Below, in pieces: positions 10,381-22,044 of a DNA stretch of 64,000 bases. The notes below the pieces were generated by a model. That model saw only the letters and a list, made by a program, of their open reading frames with translations. It had not been told where the DNA came from and made no database searches. Position numbers and translations under genes: made by a program. Origin of the DNA: Eriocheir sinensis (lineage: Eukaryota; Arthropoda; Malacostraca; Decapoda; Varunidae); contig NW_026111831.1 in NCBI RefSeq assembly GCF_024679095.1, positions 992,001 to 1,056,000 on the forward strand, read 5' to 3'. How positions within the stretch are numbered: the first letter of the stretch is position 1; each line of letters begins with the position of its first letter.

Positions 10381-11480
10381 ACACCTCACCCCCCGGCCAC
10401 ACCTCACACCCCCGCCACCTCCCGGCCACACCTCCCACCCCCGCCACAGCCCGGCCACACCTCACATCCCGCCACAGCCCGGCCACACCTCACACCCCGC
10501 CACAGCCCAGCCACACCTCACACCCCCGCCACAGCCCGGCCACACCTCACACCCCCACAGCCCGCCACACCTCACACCCCACCACAGCCCGCCACACCAC
10601 ATCCCGCCACAGCCCGGCCACACCTCACACCCCGCCACAGCCCAGCCACACCTCACATCCCACCACAGCCCAGCCACACCACATCCCACCACACCTCACA
10701 CCGCCACAGCCCCACCACACCTCACACCCCACGCCACACCCCACACCACACCCCCGCCACAGCCCGGCCACACCTCACACCCCCACCACAGCCCGGCCAC
10801 ACCTCACATCCCGCCACAGCCCAGCCACACCTCACATCCCACCACAGCCCAGCCACACCTCACATCCCACCACAGCCCGGCCACACCTCACACCCCCGCC
10901 ACAGCCCGGCCACACCTCACATCCCACCACAGCCCAGCCACACCTCACATCCCGCCACAGCCCGGCCACACCTCACATCCCGCCACAGCCCGCCCACAAC
11001 TCACAGCCCCCCACAGCCCGGACACACCTCACACCGCCACAGCCCGGCCACACCTCACATCCCGCCACAGCCCGGCCACACCTCACACCGCCACAGCCCG
11101 GCCACACCTCACATCCCGCCACAGCCCAGCCACACCTCACACCCCCACCACAGCCCAGCCACACCTCACATCCCACCACAGCCCAGCCACACCTCACATC
11201 CCACCACAGCCCGGCCACACCTCACATCCCGCCACAGCCCGGCCACACCTCACATCCCACCACAGCCCGGCCACACCTCACATCCCACCACAGCCCAGCC
11301 ACACCTCACATCCCACCACAGCCCGGCCACACCTCACATCCCGCCACAGCCCAGCCACACCTCACATCCCACCACAGCCCAGCCACACCTCACATCCCAC
11401 CACAGCCCGGCCACACCTCACATCCCGCCACAGCCCGGCCACACCTCATGCCCCTGCCACAGCCCGGCCACACCTCACAC
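10381..11480. repeat. 28-bp minisatellite
   Basis: About 38 units of 28 bp, consensus CCACAGCCCGGCCACACC plus TCACATCCCG, with A/G variants. It creates a long open frame of Pro/His/Thr repeats on plus and Cys/Trp/Gly on minus. Neither looks like a real protein. Confidence 0.92.
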
Positions 11481-12650
11481 CCATTTTGTTTCTATTTTAC
11501 ATAATGTTGTTCCTTTTCCTTTTCTGTAAATAATCATTAGTCCTCCTCCCCTTCTGTCCTTTTCCTCTCTCATACTGTCTAAGACTTCAAAAATATCGCC
11601 AAAATTAACCTCCCTACATTTTTTCTGGGTTTCCGTTAAACAAACTATACTATTGCCCTTAACTAATTCCTCCACTTCCTTCCCCTTAGTTTTAGTTAAC
11701 CCTGCACATTCAAAACTTTCACTGCCTGCAAATACTTCCCTCTCCCCTTTTCTTTCCCCTCTCTCCCCATCTCATTCCCTACCTTGATGCTCCCCCACCC
11801 TCACAACCCTGCCTTTCTTTATCATCCATTTACCTCCCTCCCTTCTTTTCTCTTGTAGCTCTTCCCTTAACACTGCATCTTCCTCTCTCTCTCTTTCTTT
11901 ATCTACATCAATCCTGATATTTTTAATCGGACAATTTACCGTTTCACCCAACCAACAATTTTCTGACCTGGTTCATGTTTTTCTGGCGATAGATTTAGTG
12001 AACTGCACGATTTTGTACCTCATTTCCGTCGCAAATGTCTACTTTTTGAGTTATGCCCATCCCCTGCCCTGAACGATCTTGGGGACCCGTACACCTTTTC
12101 TACCTGAGCTCCTTCCACCCCAAGCCTGTCCCTGAACACATACTCACACAGCTCTTTGTCCTCCATCTCCCTTTCTCTCGCATCGTCGTTACTGCCTTCC
12201 CTTACATTAAACACGATCACATTCTTCTTTCTCTTCTCTCTTCCAGGTTCTCAAACACTCTCTCAGTCACTCTCCTCACCATCTCCTCCTCTTTCACCCT
12301 CATTTTCTCTTCAAAACTCTCAAAATTCTCTTTCAATTAATCATCTTCTTCCACTTGTTCAGCTCTGCCTTAAGATCTCCCTCTCCTTCCACTTCTATCT
12401 TCTTAACCATCAGATCATTCTTCTCCTTCAGGCCATGCAGCTCTTTCTTCATCTCCTTGTTTTCTTTCATGGTCTGGTCAGCCTCCCTAATGGTCTGCCT
12501 TACCTTGGGGTCGCAGGGTGTACAGAACCACAGGGTGCCCTGCCGCCTCTTCTGCGCCTCGTCCACCCCACCCTTCCGTCTGCTCCCTGCTGATGCTGAC
12601 GCTGATGCTTGGGGTGAGTGTGGTGGACGCTCCTGTCTTTGCAACGGCAC
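11475..12650 (-). pseudogene. Antisense LINE remnant: ORF1 with zinc-finger-like end, and endonuclease
   Basis: Three minus-strand pieces fall in LINE order. 12650-12333: a basic start, WFCTPCDPKV (end of a PHD-like finger) and a K/E coiled coil. 12220-12020: DDAREREMEDKELCEYVF, typical of LINE ORF1 proteins. 11675-11475: IVCLTETQKK and RRGGGLMIIYRKGKG, matching apurinic endonuclease motifs. Frames are interrupted between pieces and no reverse transcriptase follows. Confidence 0.6.
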
Positions 12651-12789
12651 CGCGCACTTAGATCTCTCTTTCCTTGTTTATTTATCTTTCTATCTATGTG
12701 TCTATCTTACTCATACTCTCTTTTCTTCCTTCTCTTCCTCTTCCGATTCCTCTTACACTCTTCTTTTTTTCTCTTTTCTTCTTTCCTTT

Positions 12790-13158
<369 letters not shown>

Positions 13159-14096
13159 ACAGTTCCTCCCCGTATGTTATGTATGCCAGCTAGTAGTGAG
13201 CTTTTCCCTCCCCCCTTTAATTAGCATGACAATAGGCCTATTCCCTTCAACTGTAAAGCTCGATCTTATTGCTGCTTTTTACAGACCGCCTTCTACTAAT
13301 ACAGACTATTTACACAACCTTCACATTTCTCTTTCACGCATACAGGCAGACAAACACATCTGGATCAGGCAATTTCAACCTCCCTGACATTGACTGGACT
13401 GCTATTTCCCCTCTTGACCCTCCCGATGCTGACGCCCTCAACCCCATTACATATTCCCCACACAAACAGACGCCAACTACACGACACTTTCATTGGTATC
13501 CACGGTGGCCATTATTTTGACCTCACCACACACACTTGACCTTTTTCTCACCAACAACATTCTTATCATAACAAACACTCAGGTTGTTCCAGGACTTAGT
13601 GACCATGACATGCTTATCATTGAAGCTAACCTTCTACCGATTAGACATAAACCGAGACCCAGACAGATATCCTTTTATTCAAGAGCTGACTCAGACATGA
13701 TCAAACAAGACCTAACTGCCTTCAGCACTGACTTTTTTGCGACAGACCCACACACAAGACCTCCTTCCGCGGGATATCTACGCAGACAACATCGCAAGAA
13801 ACAAAGACTCTACAGACGCGCGCAGACATACAACACAACAGATAATTGGACCGCCTACAAAAAACATCAAAAGACATTTGCCAAAAACATAAAAGTAGCG
13901 GAACGCAAACACATAGCAACTTAATTACCTCGCAGACAATGTAAGAAATAACAAAAGAAACTTCTTCAAATTCTTCGCGCAAACATGACACTAATTAACA
14001 CGATTACATCACTAAAAGACAACACTAACACATTAATAAATTAGTTTAACCAGCCCACAACACAAAGCACAAATACTCAACACACAGTTCCAATCG

Positions 14097-15213
14097 GTGT
14101 ACACACAAGAACACAACCTGACACCAAACATGCCACACAGCCCCTTCCCCCCCACAGCCCCCCTTGACATTACGACTAACGGAATACAGAAATTACTAGA
14201 AGGACTTGACACAATTAAATCCACTGGCCCCGACAACATTCCCGCCTTCATCCTTAATCCTTTGCCCCCATCCTTGCCCCCATCCTTCAGGCCATATTCA
14301 CCCAATCCCTATCATCCACCTCATTACCCTCTGACTGGCTTTTGGCAAATATTAATCCTTTATTTAAGACAGGTGACCGGACTGACCCAGCCAATTATCG
14401 CCCCATTTCACTAACATCGATTCCATGTAAAATTTTCGAACACATAATACACAAACACATAATGAATCACCTTGACAGAAACAACATCCTTACTGACGAT
14501 CACAACACGGCTTTTGACCTAAACGCTCATGTGAATCGCAACTCATTACTACATTTCACGACATGACGAGGCTACTTGACCGACGTGACATCAAACAAGT
14601 TGACGCTATTGTTTTAGATTTTGCCAAAGCCTTCGACAAAGTCCCGCACAAAAGACTGACATTAAAATTTGAATACTACTGTATTTCAGGACCTATTATT
14701 AACTGGATCACTGCATTTCTTACTAACCGGACTCAACGTGTTCTTCTTGACGGATCTTCATCTGACACTGTCCCTGTTTCTTCAGGTGTCCCACAAGGCA
14801 CCGTACTAGGCCCCCTTCTTTTCCGCCTGTACATTAACGATCTTCCTCTCTCAACGCCTAACTCTTCCACTAGACTATTTGCCGACGATAGTCTGCTGTT
14901 TAGAGCAGTAAAGACTATACTGACGACTGCAGACTACTACAAAACGACTTGGACGCCCTCGAGCGCACCTGCTGATGCATTTCCGCCCTGACAAGTGCAA
15001 ACTGCTAAGATTCACCAGAGCTCACAACCCCATCCATCACACTTACACTCTCCATAATTCAGACCTAGAATCAGTCCACACACACAAGTATCTTGGTGTC
15101 CACCTCTCCACTAACCTAAAGGTCAACACTCACATAGACCACATCAGTGCCACAGCCAACCGAACTCTGGGGCTTCTGAGGAGGAATTCACATAACTGCA
15201 CACCTGACATTAA
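14097..15213 (+). pseudogene. LINE-A reverse transcriptase (degraded)
   Basis: Reverse transcriptase of the Jockey/CR1 type. Visible in order: KSTGPDNIPAFIL (about 14217), NYRPISLTSIPCKIFE (about 14394), VLDFAKAFDKVPHKRL (about 14611), SSGVPQGTVLGPLLF (about 14781), FADDSLLF (about 14878) and HKYLGVHL (about 15087). The pieces lie in more than one frame, so at least three indels separate them. After removal of the insert, TPDIK joins directly to HIDYDTLVRP with a single TTAA. Confidence 0.82.
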
Positions 15214-16295
15214 GGGGAGGTTGTAAATGGTCAGCCGGAAAAAAAAAAAAAAAAATGGCTTATAAAATTCTGCGATTTTTTTTTCTTTTGGTATATGAAT
15301 GAATATGATGAAAAAATAATACAGTGGTATGCAACATGCATTGCATTGCAATGCAACGTGCTGCAATGAGCTTCCGCGCGGCGCCACTGGCTTGCAATCC
15401 ATGTTTTCACCCGTTTTTAATTTTAGTTTTTTTTCACGGTCTGTCAATATACTCTTAGGCTCTCTCACACCACTAGTCAAGAAAATTGGAAATTTTAGCA
15501 GTCACTAATATATTTTCGTATTAACCGAGAAAAATCAATTTATATATATAGTATATTTTTTTCATAAATCCAACAGCCTCATATTTCTTTTGAATTATAT
15601 TTTATTGATTTTACACAGTAGAGGACTGGTTTTTGAAATATGGTCAAATTCGAGTATATGCAATTGTGACCCTGTAAAAAAGACGTAACAATGGGTAAAC
15701 AACGCAGCCTGTGCACACATCCAATGAAAGTAAGTCAAGGAAACCATGTCTGCTTTTTTCTTCATATCCTGATGTTTGTGTCCCGTGGATTTCAAATACT
15801 AGTTGGAAAGGTAAAATACAAAAAATATTTCAACTTCGCTTGATATCTCAAAAACCATGATTTTGTACTTTAAAAAATATCTCCTCCGTTGCACTTTTTT
15901 TTTATTTATTTTTATTTTATTTTATTTTTATTTTTTACGTTGTTGTCTATTGCGCCGGTAGGCATCTTTCCGGTGGGGCCTGATGGTCGGCCCAAGGCAT
16001 ACACATATTTCCTACTGCAGCTTATGAAAATATGTGTTAGGAATAGGGTTTGCTATCGAAATTATCGTTTGAAGTTGATTTTGAATTTTGAAAAATATTT
16101 GTCAATTTTTTTTTTTCATTTAACTCTAAAAATATTTTTTACCATTGTATAAAACCTACCGATAGCAAGCGTTAATCTACCATCCTCTCTGATTAAAATG
16201 CTTTTTGAATGAAAGAAATCGGCCCGTAAATAAGGGAGGAGATACGCTTAGAACATTAGGAATTTAACATGGGATTAGAGATTTTACAACCCCCC
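15214..16295. mobile_element. Non-autonomous TTAA element inserted in LINE-A
   Basis: TTAA at 15210-15213 and 16296-16299; termini GGGGAGGTTGTAAA and, inverted, GGGGGGTTGTAAAA. Removing the insert with one TTAA restores the LINE reading frame exactly. Inside, 15930-16001 carries a piece of the GCGCCGGTAGGC repeat family also found at 42110 and 55170. No transposase frame. Confidence 0.85.
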
Positions 16296-16299
16296 TTAA

Positions 16300-16790
16300 A
16301 CACATAGATTATGACACACTTGTGAGACCAACACTTGAATACTGCTCCACGGTGTGGGATCCTAGTTTACACACACACAGTTTAGAACAAATCAACACCA
16401 AGGCGGCAAGGTTCATTACAAACAATTACACTCGAACGCCTGGAATCACAACACGAATCAGTCAACAGATAAACATGGACCCTCTTCACATACGCAGACA
16501 AGCACACAGACTTACACTTATGTACAAGATCACAAACACTCACATTAATATTGACCCTCAAACATACTTACACAACGCAAAGTCGACGTACTCGTAACAC
16601 ACACATCCAAAAATACCAAACGTATCACACTAACACTGACGCACACAAGCACTCATACTTTCCACGCACCATACGTGACTGGAACAGCCTCCCTCATCAT
16701 ATTTTAGACTGCAGTACAACAGACTCATTCAGAAAACAAACACACACTCACTTGTCACCACAACACACCAACACTAACAATTACACTTGA
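16300..16790 (+). pseudogene. LINE-A C-terminal domain
   Basis: Continues the LINE after the TTAA insertion: DYDTLVRPTLEYCSTVWDP, then DPLHIRRQAHRLTLMYKIT. A frame change follows near 16590, then FPRTIRDWNSLPHHIL. The last part is the tryptophan-containing motif common at the end of these polyproteins. Confidence 0.8.
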
Positions 16791-16901
16791 TTCACTTCCC
16801 TCCCCTGCACACCCGGCTCCCCCGTCCCCCCAACAGCCAACACAAATATGCCTGTTATGCACTTTTTTTTTTTTTTTTTTTTTTTACAGCTAAGGAGACA
16901 G

Positions 16902-17602
16902 GGGTCTTTTCCGTTTGGCGTACAGCGCTAAAAGTAATTTTAATATAGATTTTTCTATGTATTTTTGTCCGTAGAATCAGAATATCACATTATTTTTTTG
17001 GAGAAATTAACAGTTTTTGAGTTATTTGCCTTTAAAGTTATTTTCTTCCTATCACTGAAGGAATTCAAACTTTAAAAAGTCGTAATATTCAGTATTATAT
17101 ACAATTTATGGATCTTTTCCGTTTGCAAACCTTCAGCAGTCATGGAAACGCTTTGAAAATCCAATTCAAGGACTTTTTTTTTTACTCTTGAAAATATGGG
17201 ATAATGTTTACGAAAGCGCGTCGCCTCTGGTGCTGGCCGCGGCGAGGCTGCAGCGGGTGTTGCGAGAAATACCTCCTCGCTGAAATAAGTCACATATACA
17301 TGAGGGGGGGGGTCCAGGGAGGGGCGTAGCCCCCCCTGGTTATTAGGGGGGGTCGAGGGGGGCGCAGCCCCCCCGTTAGTAGGTCGTAAAGTTCGGTTGG
17401 AGTAGTTTAAATATGCTCCCCGACCCTAAGCCCTCTGCGAGCTATTTTGAGGCTGCGGCGGCTGCAGCGTAAAGGAAAATAACTTAAAAACTGTTCGTTT
17501 CTCCATAAAACGGTTGTCATATTCGGATTCTACGGACAAAAATACATAAGAAAATCTATATTAAAATTAATTTTAGCGCTGTACGCCAAACGGAAAAGAT
17601 CC
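16902..17602. mobile_element. Foldback element with 8-bp TSD (hAT-like)
   Basis: GGAGACAG occurs directly at 16894-16901 and 17603-17610. The ends are long inverted repeats: GGGTCTTTTCCGTTTGGCGT, and GGATCTTTTCCGTTTGGCGT inverted, extending over about 80 bp. The interior shares a block (CATGGAAACGCTTTG and TGCTGGCCGCGGCG) with the element at 57667-58247. Eight-base duplications fit hAT-type mobilisation. Confidence 0.82.
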
Positions 17603-17707
17603 GGAGACAGTTCAAGGGCGTTAAGAAAAATATTAAAAAAGCCCGCTACTTACTGCTCCTGAATAGAAGTCAAAGGAGTGTCCAAAAAGAGAGGTCAATT
17701 TCGGGAG

Positions 17708-17897
17708 ATCCCAAATGAACACCACTGAGTGCCAGGATTCGAACCCGGGCCTTCTGACTAGAAGCCTGGGCAGCATACCGACCAGACCACCGATGGTCTG
17801 GTCGGTATGCTGCCCGGACTTCTATTCAGAAGGCCCGGGTTCGAACCCTGGCACTCAGTGGTGTTCATTTGGGATGTTTTTCACTGTGTTATTACAG
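17708..17897. mobile_element. Inverted dimer of a tRNA-like SINE head
   Basis: 17708-17875 is a near-perfect palindrome (arms about 83 bp). Each arm holds a tRNA-like head with A-box-like TGGTCTGGTCGG and B-box-like GGTTCGAACCC. TTTCGGGAG is present on both sides (17699-17707 and 17898-17906), so the whole dimer plus a 22-bp tail entered as one unit. Confidence 0.75.
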
Positions 17898-18100
17898 TTT
17901 CGGGAGGAGAGGTGTCCCGATACCCTCCTCTTGAAAGAGTTCAAATCGTAGGCAGGAGGAAATACAGATGAAGGAAGATTGTTCCAGAGTTTACCAGCGT
18001 GAGGGATGAAAGTGAAGATGCTGGTTGACTCTTGCATAAGGGGTTTGGACAGTATAGAACAGTATACGGGTGCCCTGCGCATTATTATCCAGATCCAGAT

Positions 18101-19291
18101 CCATATCCATTCTCATTCCACTTATTGGGCTAAACAAGAGAACATTCCAGCGGGGTTTCCACTTGGCAGCACTATAGGCTACACTCCTCCAGGAAGTTCT
18201 CACCACCAAAACCTACAGCAGGATATAATGGACACTTTTCTTGTGACAAAGTCCGCATGCATGATTTTTTTTCCGGTTCCAAGACAGACACCAAATGGCA
18301 GGTCGAGCTCAGTAGGTACCAATTGTAGAGGGGAGCAAACCTTAATCAGAGTAGCGAACATTGGGATATTATAGAGCTACATATCTTAAGCTTATTGGTC
18401 TAAGATAAATCAATTAACAATAAACAAATTTCCTGCTTTACTATCGTTCACGGGGTCATATTCGGCTCTAACATATCACACAGACACAGGGAAACACTTT
18501 GTGACTATCAGCTTAAATAACGAACACATCCAAGCAAGACAAAATCACAAAGAATCATCCGCCGGGGAATATTTGGGCCAATTTCTGCACGACAACGCCA
18601 TGCCCTTCCATATCCCTCTTCTTCTTCTGCTGCGTCTTATTTCTCGTTTCTATCAAGGCCTTATTTCTATACCGGGTCGACGTTTCTGACAGTCTCCACG
18701 CAGCTCCGCCTTGGAACTCCATCCTCTCCCTCTCACGCTGCCCATCCATCTCCTCTTCGGTCTGCCTGTTCTGCCTATCCTGCACCTCCCTGTCGGTTAC
18801 TCTTCTTTCAACATATTCCTCGCCCCTTCTCATCACCTGACCTTCCATATCCCTCTAACCACCTCCTATCTGTTAGCTCTTCTCGCCACACTCCCCTGCC
18901 TTCCCACCCACTGGTTTGCCCTAGAGAGTCTGTCCTTCTTCGTTCTATCTGGCCCACTCTTGTCAGCTAGGATTCCTATGGGTATTTATACGAATCTCTG
19001 CAGCCTATGTTATCTCCTCTGCATTTGCCATTATCACCTGACTTTTCTCATTGCTAATCTTCATGTCAAAGTCCCTCCCATACTGTGCTACCAAATTGAT
19101 TGATAGTTTACTGTTGCAGCTATACAGCAAAGGAGAAGAAAGAAGTTACCATGCTCTGCTCGTCAAGGACAGAGGTCGAAGTGCTCACTGTTGCCACCGT
19201 GCACACTCCCCACCCTGCAGGACGCCCCTCACCACTGCTTCTCCCTCGCCCACACCACCTCGTAGCAGCAGGAACGTTCTTGCCCTCGTAC
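18101..19291. other. Repeat-derived stretch without intact gene
   Basis: A GATCCAGATCC tail characteristic of LINE-A copies occurs near 18090. An 18555-18848 minus frame is charged (RRGEEYVERRVTDREVQDRQ) and may be a LINE protein remnant, but no diagnostic motif is present. I assign nothing else here. Confidence 0.4.
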
Positions 19292-19401
19292 CTCGAACCT
19301 CAGTCTCTTAACGGGGTTGATCTCGCTGAACATGACCTTGAACCCGTAGCACCTCAGGAAGCCGAAGTACATCCACAGGAGCTCTCGTCGCAACGGAACA
19401 C
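19292..19401 (-). CDS. Possible orphan coding exon, unknown protein
   Basis: On the minus strand a 110-base block lies between a good acceptor (CCCCCACAG) and a donor (GAG/GTACGA). One frame is open throughout and reads PLRRELLWMYFGFLRCYGFK then VMFSEINPVKRLRFE, with balanced, protein-like composition unlike the surrounding repeats. It would enter in phase 1 and leave in phase 0. I do not recognise the family and found no partner exon nearby. It could be an exon of a gene extending outside the repeats, or a relic. Confidence 0.35.
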
Positions 19402-19870
19402 CTGTGGGGGAGGCGTGGACACTCGTTAACTGACAGCCGTTTGGAGGCGAGGAAAGGAAGGACCTACGTGTGTTTCACCTTGAGAAGATTGGGGATCGTG
19501 GAGGCAGGTGTATAGCTCTGAATAACACGGAAGGTAGATTGTGATGCTTCCTTAATATTAATGGCAGTTGTGAAGAATAAAGGTGATCTTACTTCTACGG
19601 GAAAATAGTCCAGTACCGGCTTTAACTTTCGCCAACTCAGCTTTACAATTGAGGCTCTTGCAATGGTGAATGGAAGGAGCAGAAATGTAAACAGTTGTCG
19701 TGACTGATGAGAAAAAGTTGGTTGTAATACTACGGATCAAACTCTCACGTATTAGAACATGCTGGAAAAAAGTCTTTCAGTGATTCGCATCAGCAGCAGG
19801 TGAGCGAGCACCTTGCCGGCACGCTGGGCAGTGCAATACCACGGTGATTGTTGCAGTCCTGTCGGCCCCC

Positions 19871-19895
19871 TTAGCCCTGTGCGGTCGATGCCTTG
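19871..19895 (+). pseudogene. Duplicated 3' end of UGT exon 9
   Basis: These 25 bases match the end of exon 9 (27654-27678) and keep the GTCAGT donor. The match stops abruptly at 19871, inside the coding sequence, which marks the outer breakpoint. Confidence 0.85.
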
Positions 19896-20325
19896 GTCAG
19901 TAGTGAACTAGCAATCACCTTGCATTTACATTACTATAGTAAATAGCTGATGTAACAAGCTGTTTAGAAGGATATGCCAAACATGGTAATTTACCTTGCA
20001 ATATAACAACTCTGTAGTTAGCTTATTCCTGGCAAGGTACAGTCTCAACTGTAACTACAGAAATAGTAATATAATAGATATGATTTAAAAGCAATGGTAA
20101 GAGTTGCATAAACCCTGAAATAAACTTTGTCTGATCATTTTCATAAAAAAGTCAAATATCTGTACATTGTTCATTATTTTTTTCAAGTTTCTTCCTTAAC
20201 TACTTGGAAATGTCCCTTGGGGTACTTGAAAGCCTGAGAGACCTTCCATGTCCTATGATGAATAGAGTCCCGGGATGTTTACTGTTACTGTGAGTTTTTG
20301 AAGCCACAAGTCTGTGTTCTTGCAG

Positions 20326-20461
20326 GTATCAACTGTACAATGTGGATGTCTGGGCCACCATCATCGTGGTGCTGCTGCTCCTCCTCTATGTGTCCTTCAG
20401 GGTGTTCAAGGCTGTGTGTCGCTGGCTGTTCTGTGGAAAGAAGAAACAAAAACATGACTAA
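20326..20461 (+). pseudogene. Duplicated UGT terminal exon (membrane anchor)
   Basis: An intact copy of the last UGT exon with its TTCTTGCAG acceptor. It encodes YQLYNVDVWATIIVV, a leucine-rich membrane helix and a lysine-rich tail with a stop at 20459-20461. It differs from the exon in the gene at one synonymous-type site (TTC for TTT). No upstream UGT exons exist on this strand, so it is an orphan unless something splices into it. A polyadenylation signal AATAAA follows at 20550. Confidence 0.88.
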
Positions 20462-21584
20462 AATTTTAGCCATGGTAATTGTTCTTATCCATATCTGTCT
20501 ATGATTCACATAGACATTGGTTTAGGTGTTTCTATAACAGGACATTATCAATAAATGAACAAATAAGGAAACATTACAAAAAATATTAGCTATATATGAG
20601 AATTTTTTTATTACTTTCACTTTTACTTGTTTATTGTTCCATAGAGAAAATGTACAGCTTTAAAAGTAAGGGTGAGGGAGGAGATGGTAATGTAACAATT
20701 CTGGGGTAAGACAATGGGATGAAGTACTATTCCCACCATCAGCTTCCCACACCTACTTTCCTTTTAGTTCCCACTTGACATACTGAAGCAGAAAGATGTA
20801 CAGTAGTCACAAACAGAGATCAAATACCACAAACCAATTCTTTTTCATCAGTGTTGTTGTACAAGAAAGGAATAAGTGTCCACTCTCAGTGGTTCCGTAC
20901 AACATGACGGCTTCATTTAAAAACAAAATTTAACTGTTACTTCCTCTGCCTTGATATTTGTTGAGGCAGAAATGTAATATCTTAGTGGCTGTTAGATACT
21001 GTTTCACTCAAGTGGTGTATGGACAGACCACTAATCATGTAAAACATGTTTGGCCCATAGTGTATGTGCAATCTGAGCATCTATGTAAATCTTTGTAAAT
21101 CAAAATGTTGTTTATAGATAAATACTGTCAGTGGCCTATGCTGGATCTCTTTTGGAGGCCCCCCCCCCCCTCCTCCTGCCTCTTTGTTCACACTTTTTTT
21201 TTTCTTGTGTATTCTACCCACAAGTTATATCCCTGTCCTAAGCAATGTAAAGTAAATGACTTGCACTGTATAATCTCTTACTCTCTTCATGAAAATAAAA
21301 TACTGATAGCTTGTGTGAAACTGATTTACAAATCACTATTATTCAGAAATGCAGAAAGTTGAGTGGTAATTTCTATATATAACTGCAAAGGATTTTGCAA
21401 GAATTTTGCAAGAATATATGAATTGTTACTGTTAGAAAAACATATAACTTAAATGCTAAATAGTGGCATATAGGATGCAACAAAAAATAACAAAAAACTA
21501 AAACATTTAACATCAGCAACAACTCCATAACATAAAGTAATAATACTGAAACTGATACCAGAATGCTGTAGCTCCTCATATCTG

Positions 21585-21960
21585 GATCTGGGATCTGGAT
21601 TTATGATGCGCAGGGCACCTGTAAGCTACAGGCACACTCAAATGTGTTGGCTGTTGGGGGGACGGGGGAGCCGAGTGTGCAGGGGAGGGAAGTGAATCAG
21701 GTGTTGGTGTGTCGTGGTGAGTGAGTACCTATGTATTTGTTTTCTGAATGAGTCTATTGATTGATGATTGATTGATAGTTTTTTTTTTACCGCAGTCTAA
21801 AATCTGATGAGGGAGGCTGTTCCAGTCACGTATGGTGAGTGGAAAGTATGAGTGCTTAAATGCGTCAGTGTTAGATTCAGTTTGAACAATCCTTCAGATA
21901 AGTTAAAGTTGTCATATTTCTGTATACAAACTGACTCTTTTATTTTTTCTCCTTCTAAAA
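21585..21960 (-). mobile_element. LINE-A 3' fragment in left arm
   Basis: On the minus strand TIRDWNSLPHQILDC and the 3' UTR of LINE-A, ending in the GATCCAGAT tail. Mirror of 25590-25970. Confidence 0.8.
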
Positions 21961-22044
21961 TTGTTACACTTTTTTTAATCATTTCACAGGAATCCCAATC
22001 GAATACACATAACCCATCATGAATTGAAATTTTACAGATATTTA

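Larger units (their letters stand above)
13200..16862 (+). mobile_element. Non-LTR retrotransposon (LINE-A), interrupted
   Basis: A plus-strand LINE lacking its 5' end, which is lost into the (TC)n tract. Order: C-terminal endonuclease (PDIDW, then LTSPHTLDLFLTNN and SDHDMLI), linker, reverse transcriptase, and a C-terminal domain (LVRPTLEYCSTVWDP at about 16320). The 3' UTR runs to about 16862. A TTAA element at 15214-16295 splits it. Other fragments of the same LINE lie at 21585-21960, 25590-25970, 52768-53045 and 55925-58440. Confidence 0.85.
16863..18100 (-). mobile_element. Antisense LINE 3' end (LINE-B) with two insertions
   Basis: On the minus strand the coding end reads HAGKLWNNLPSSVFPPAYDL then NSFKRRVSGHLSS (about 18040-17925), followed by a 3' UTR and a poly-A tail (the T run at 16863-16885). 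Two insertions split the UTR: 16902-17602 and 17708-17897. Each is flanked by a clear target duplication, so the UTR can be rejoined precisely. Confidence 0.78.

Noticed and set aside
10294..11529. 411-aa Pro/His/Thr-rich frame
   Set aside because: Generated by the 28-bp minisatellite; no codon bias, domain or splice context.
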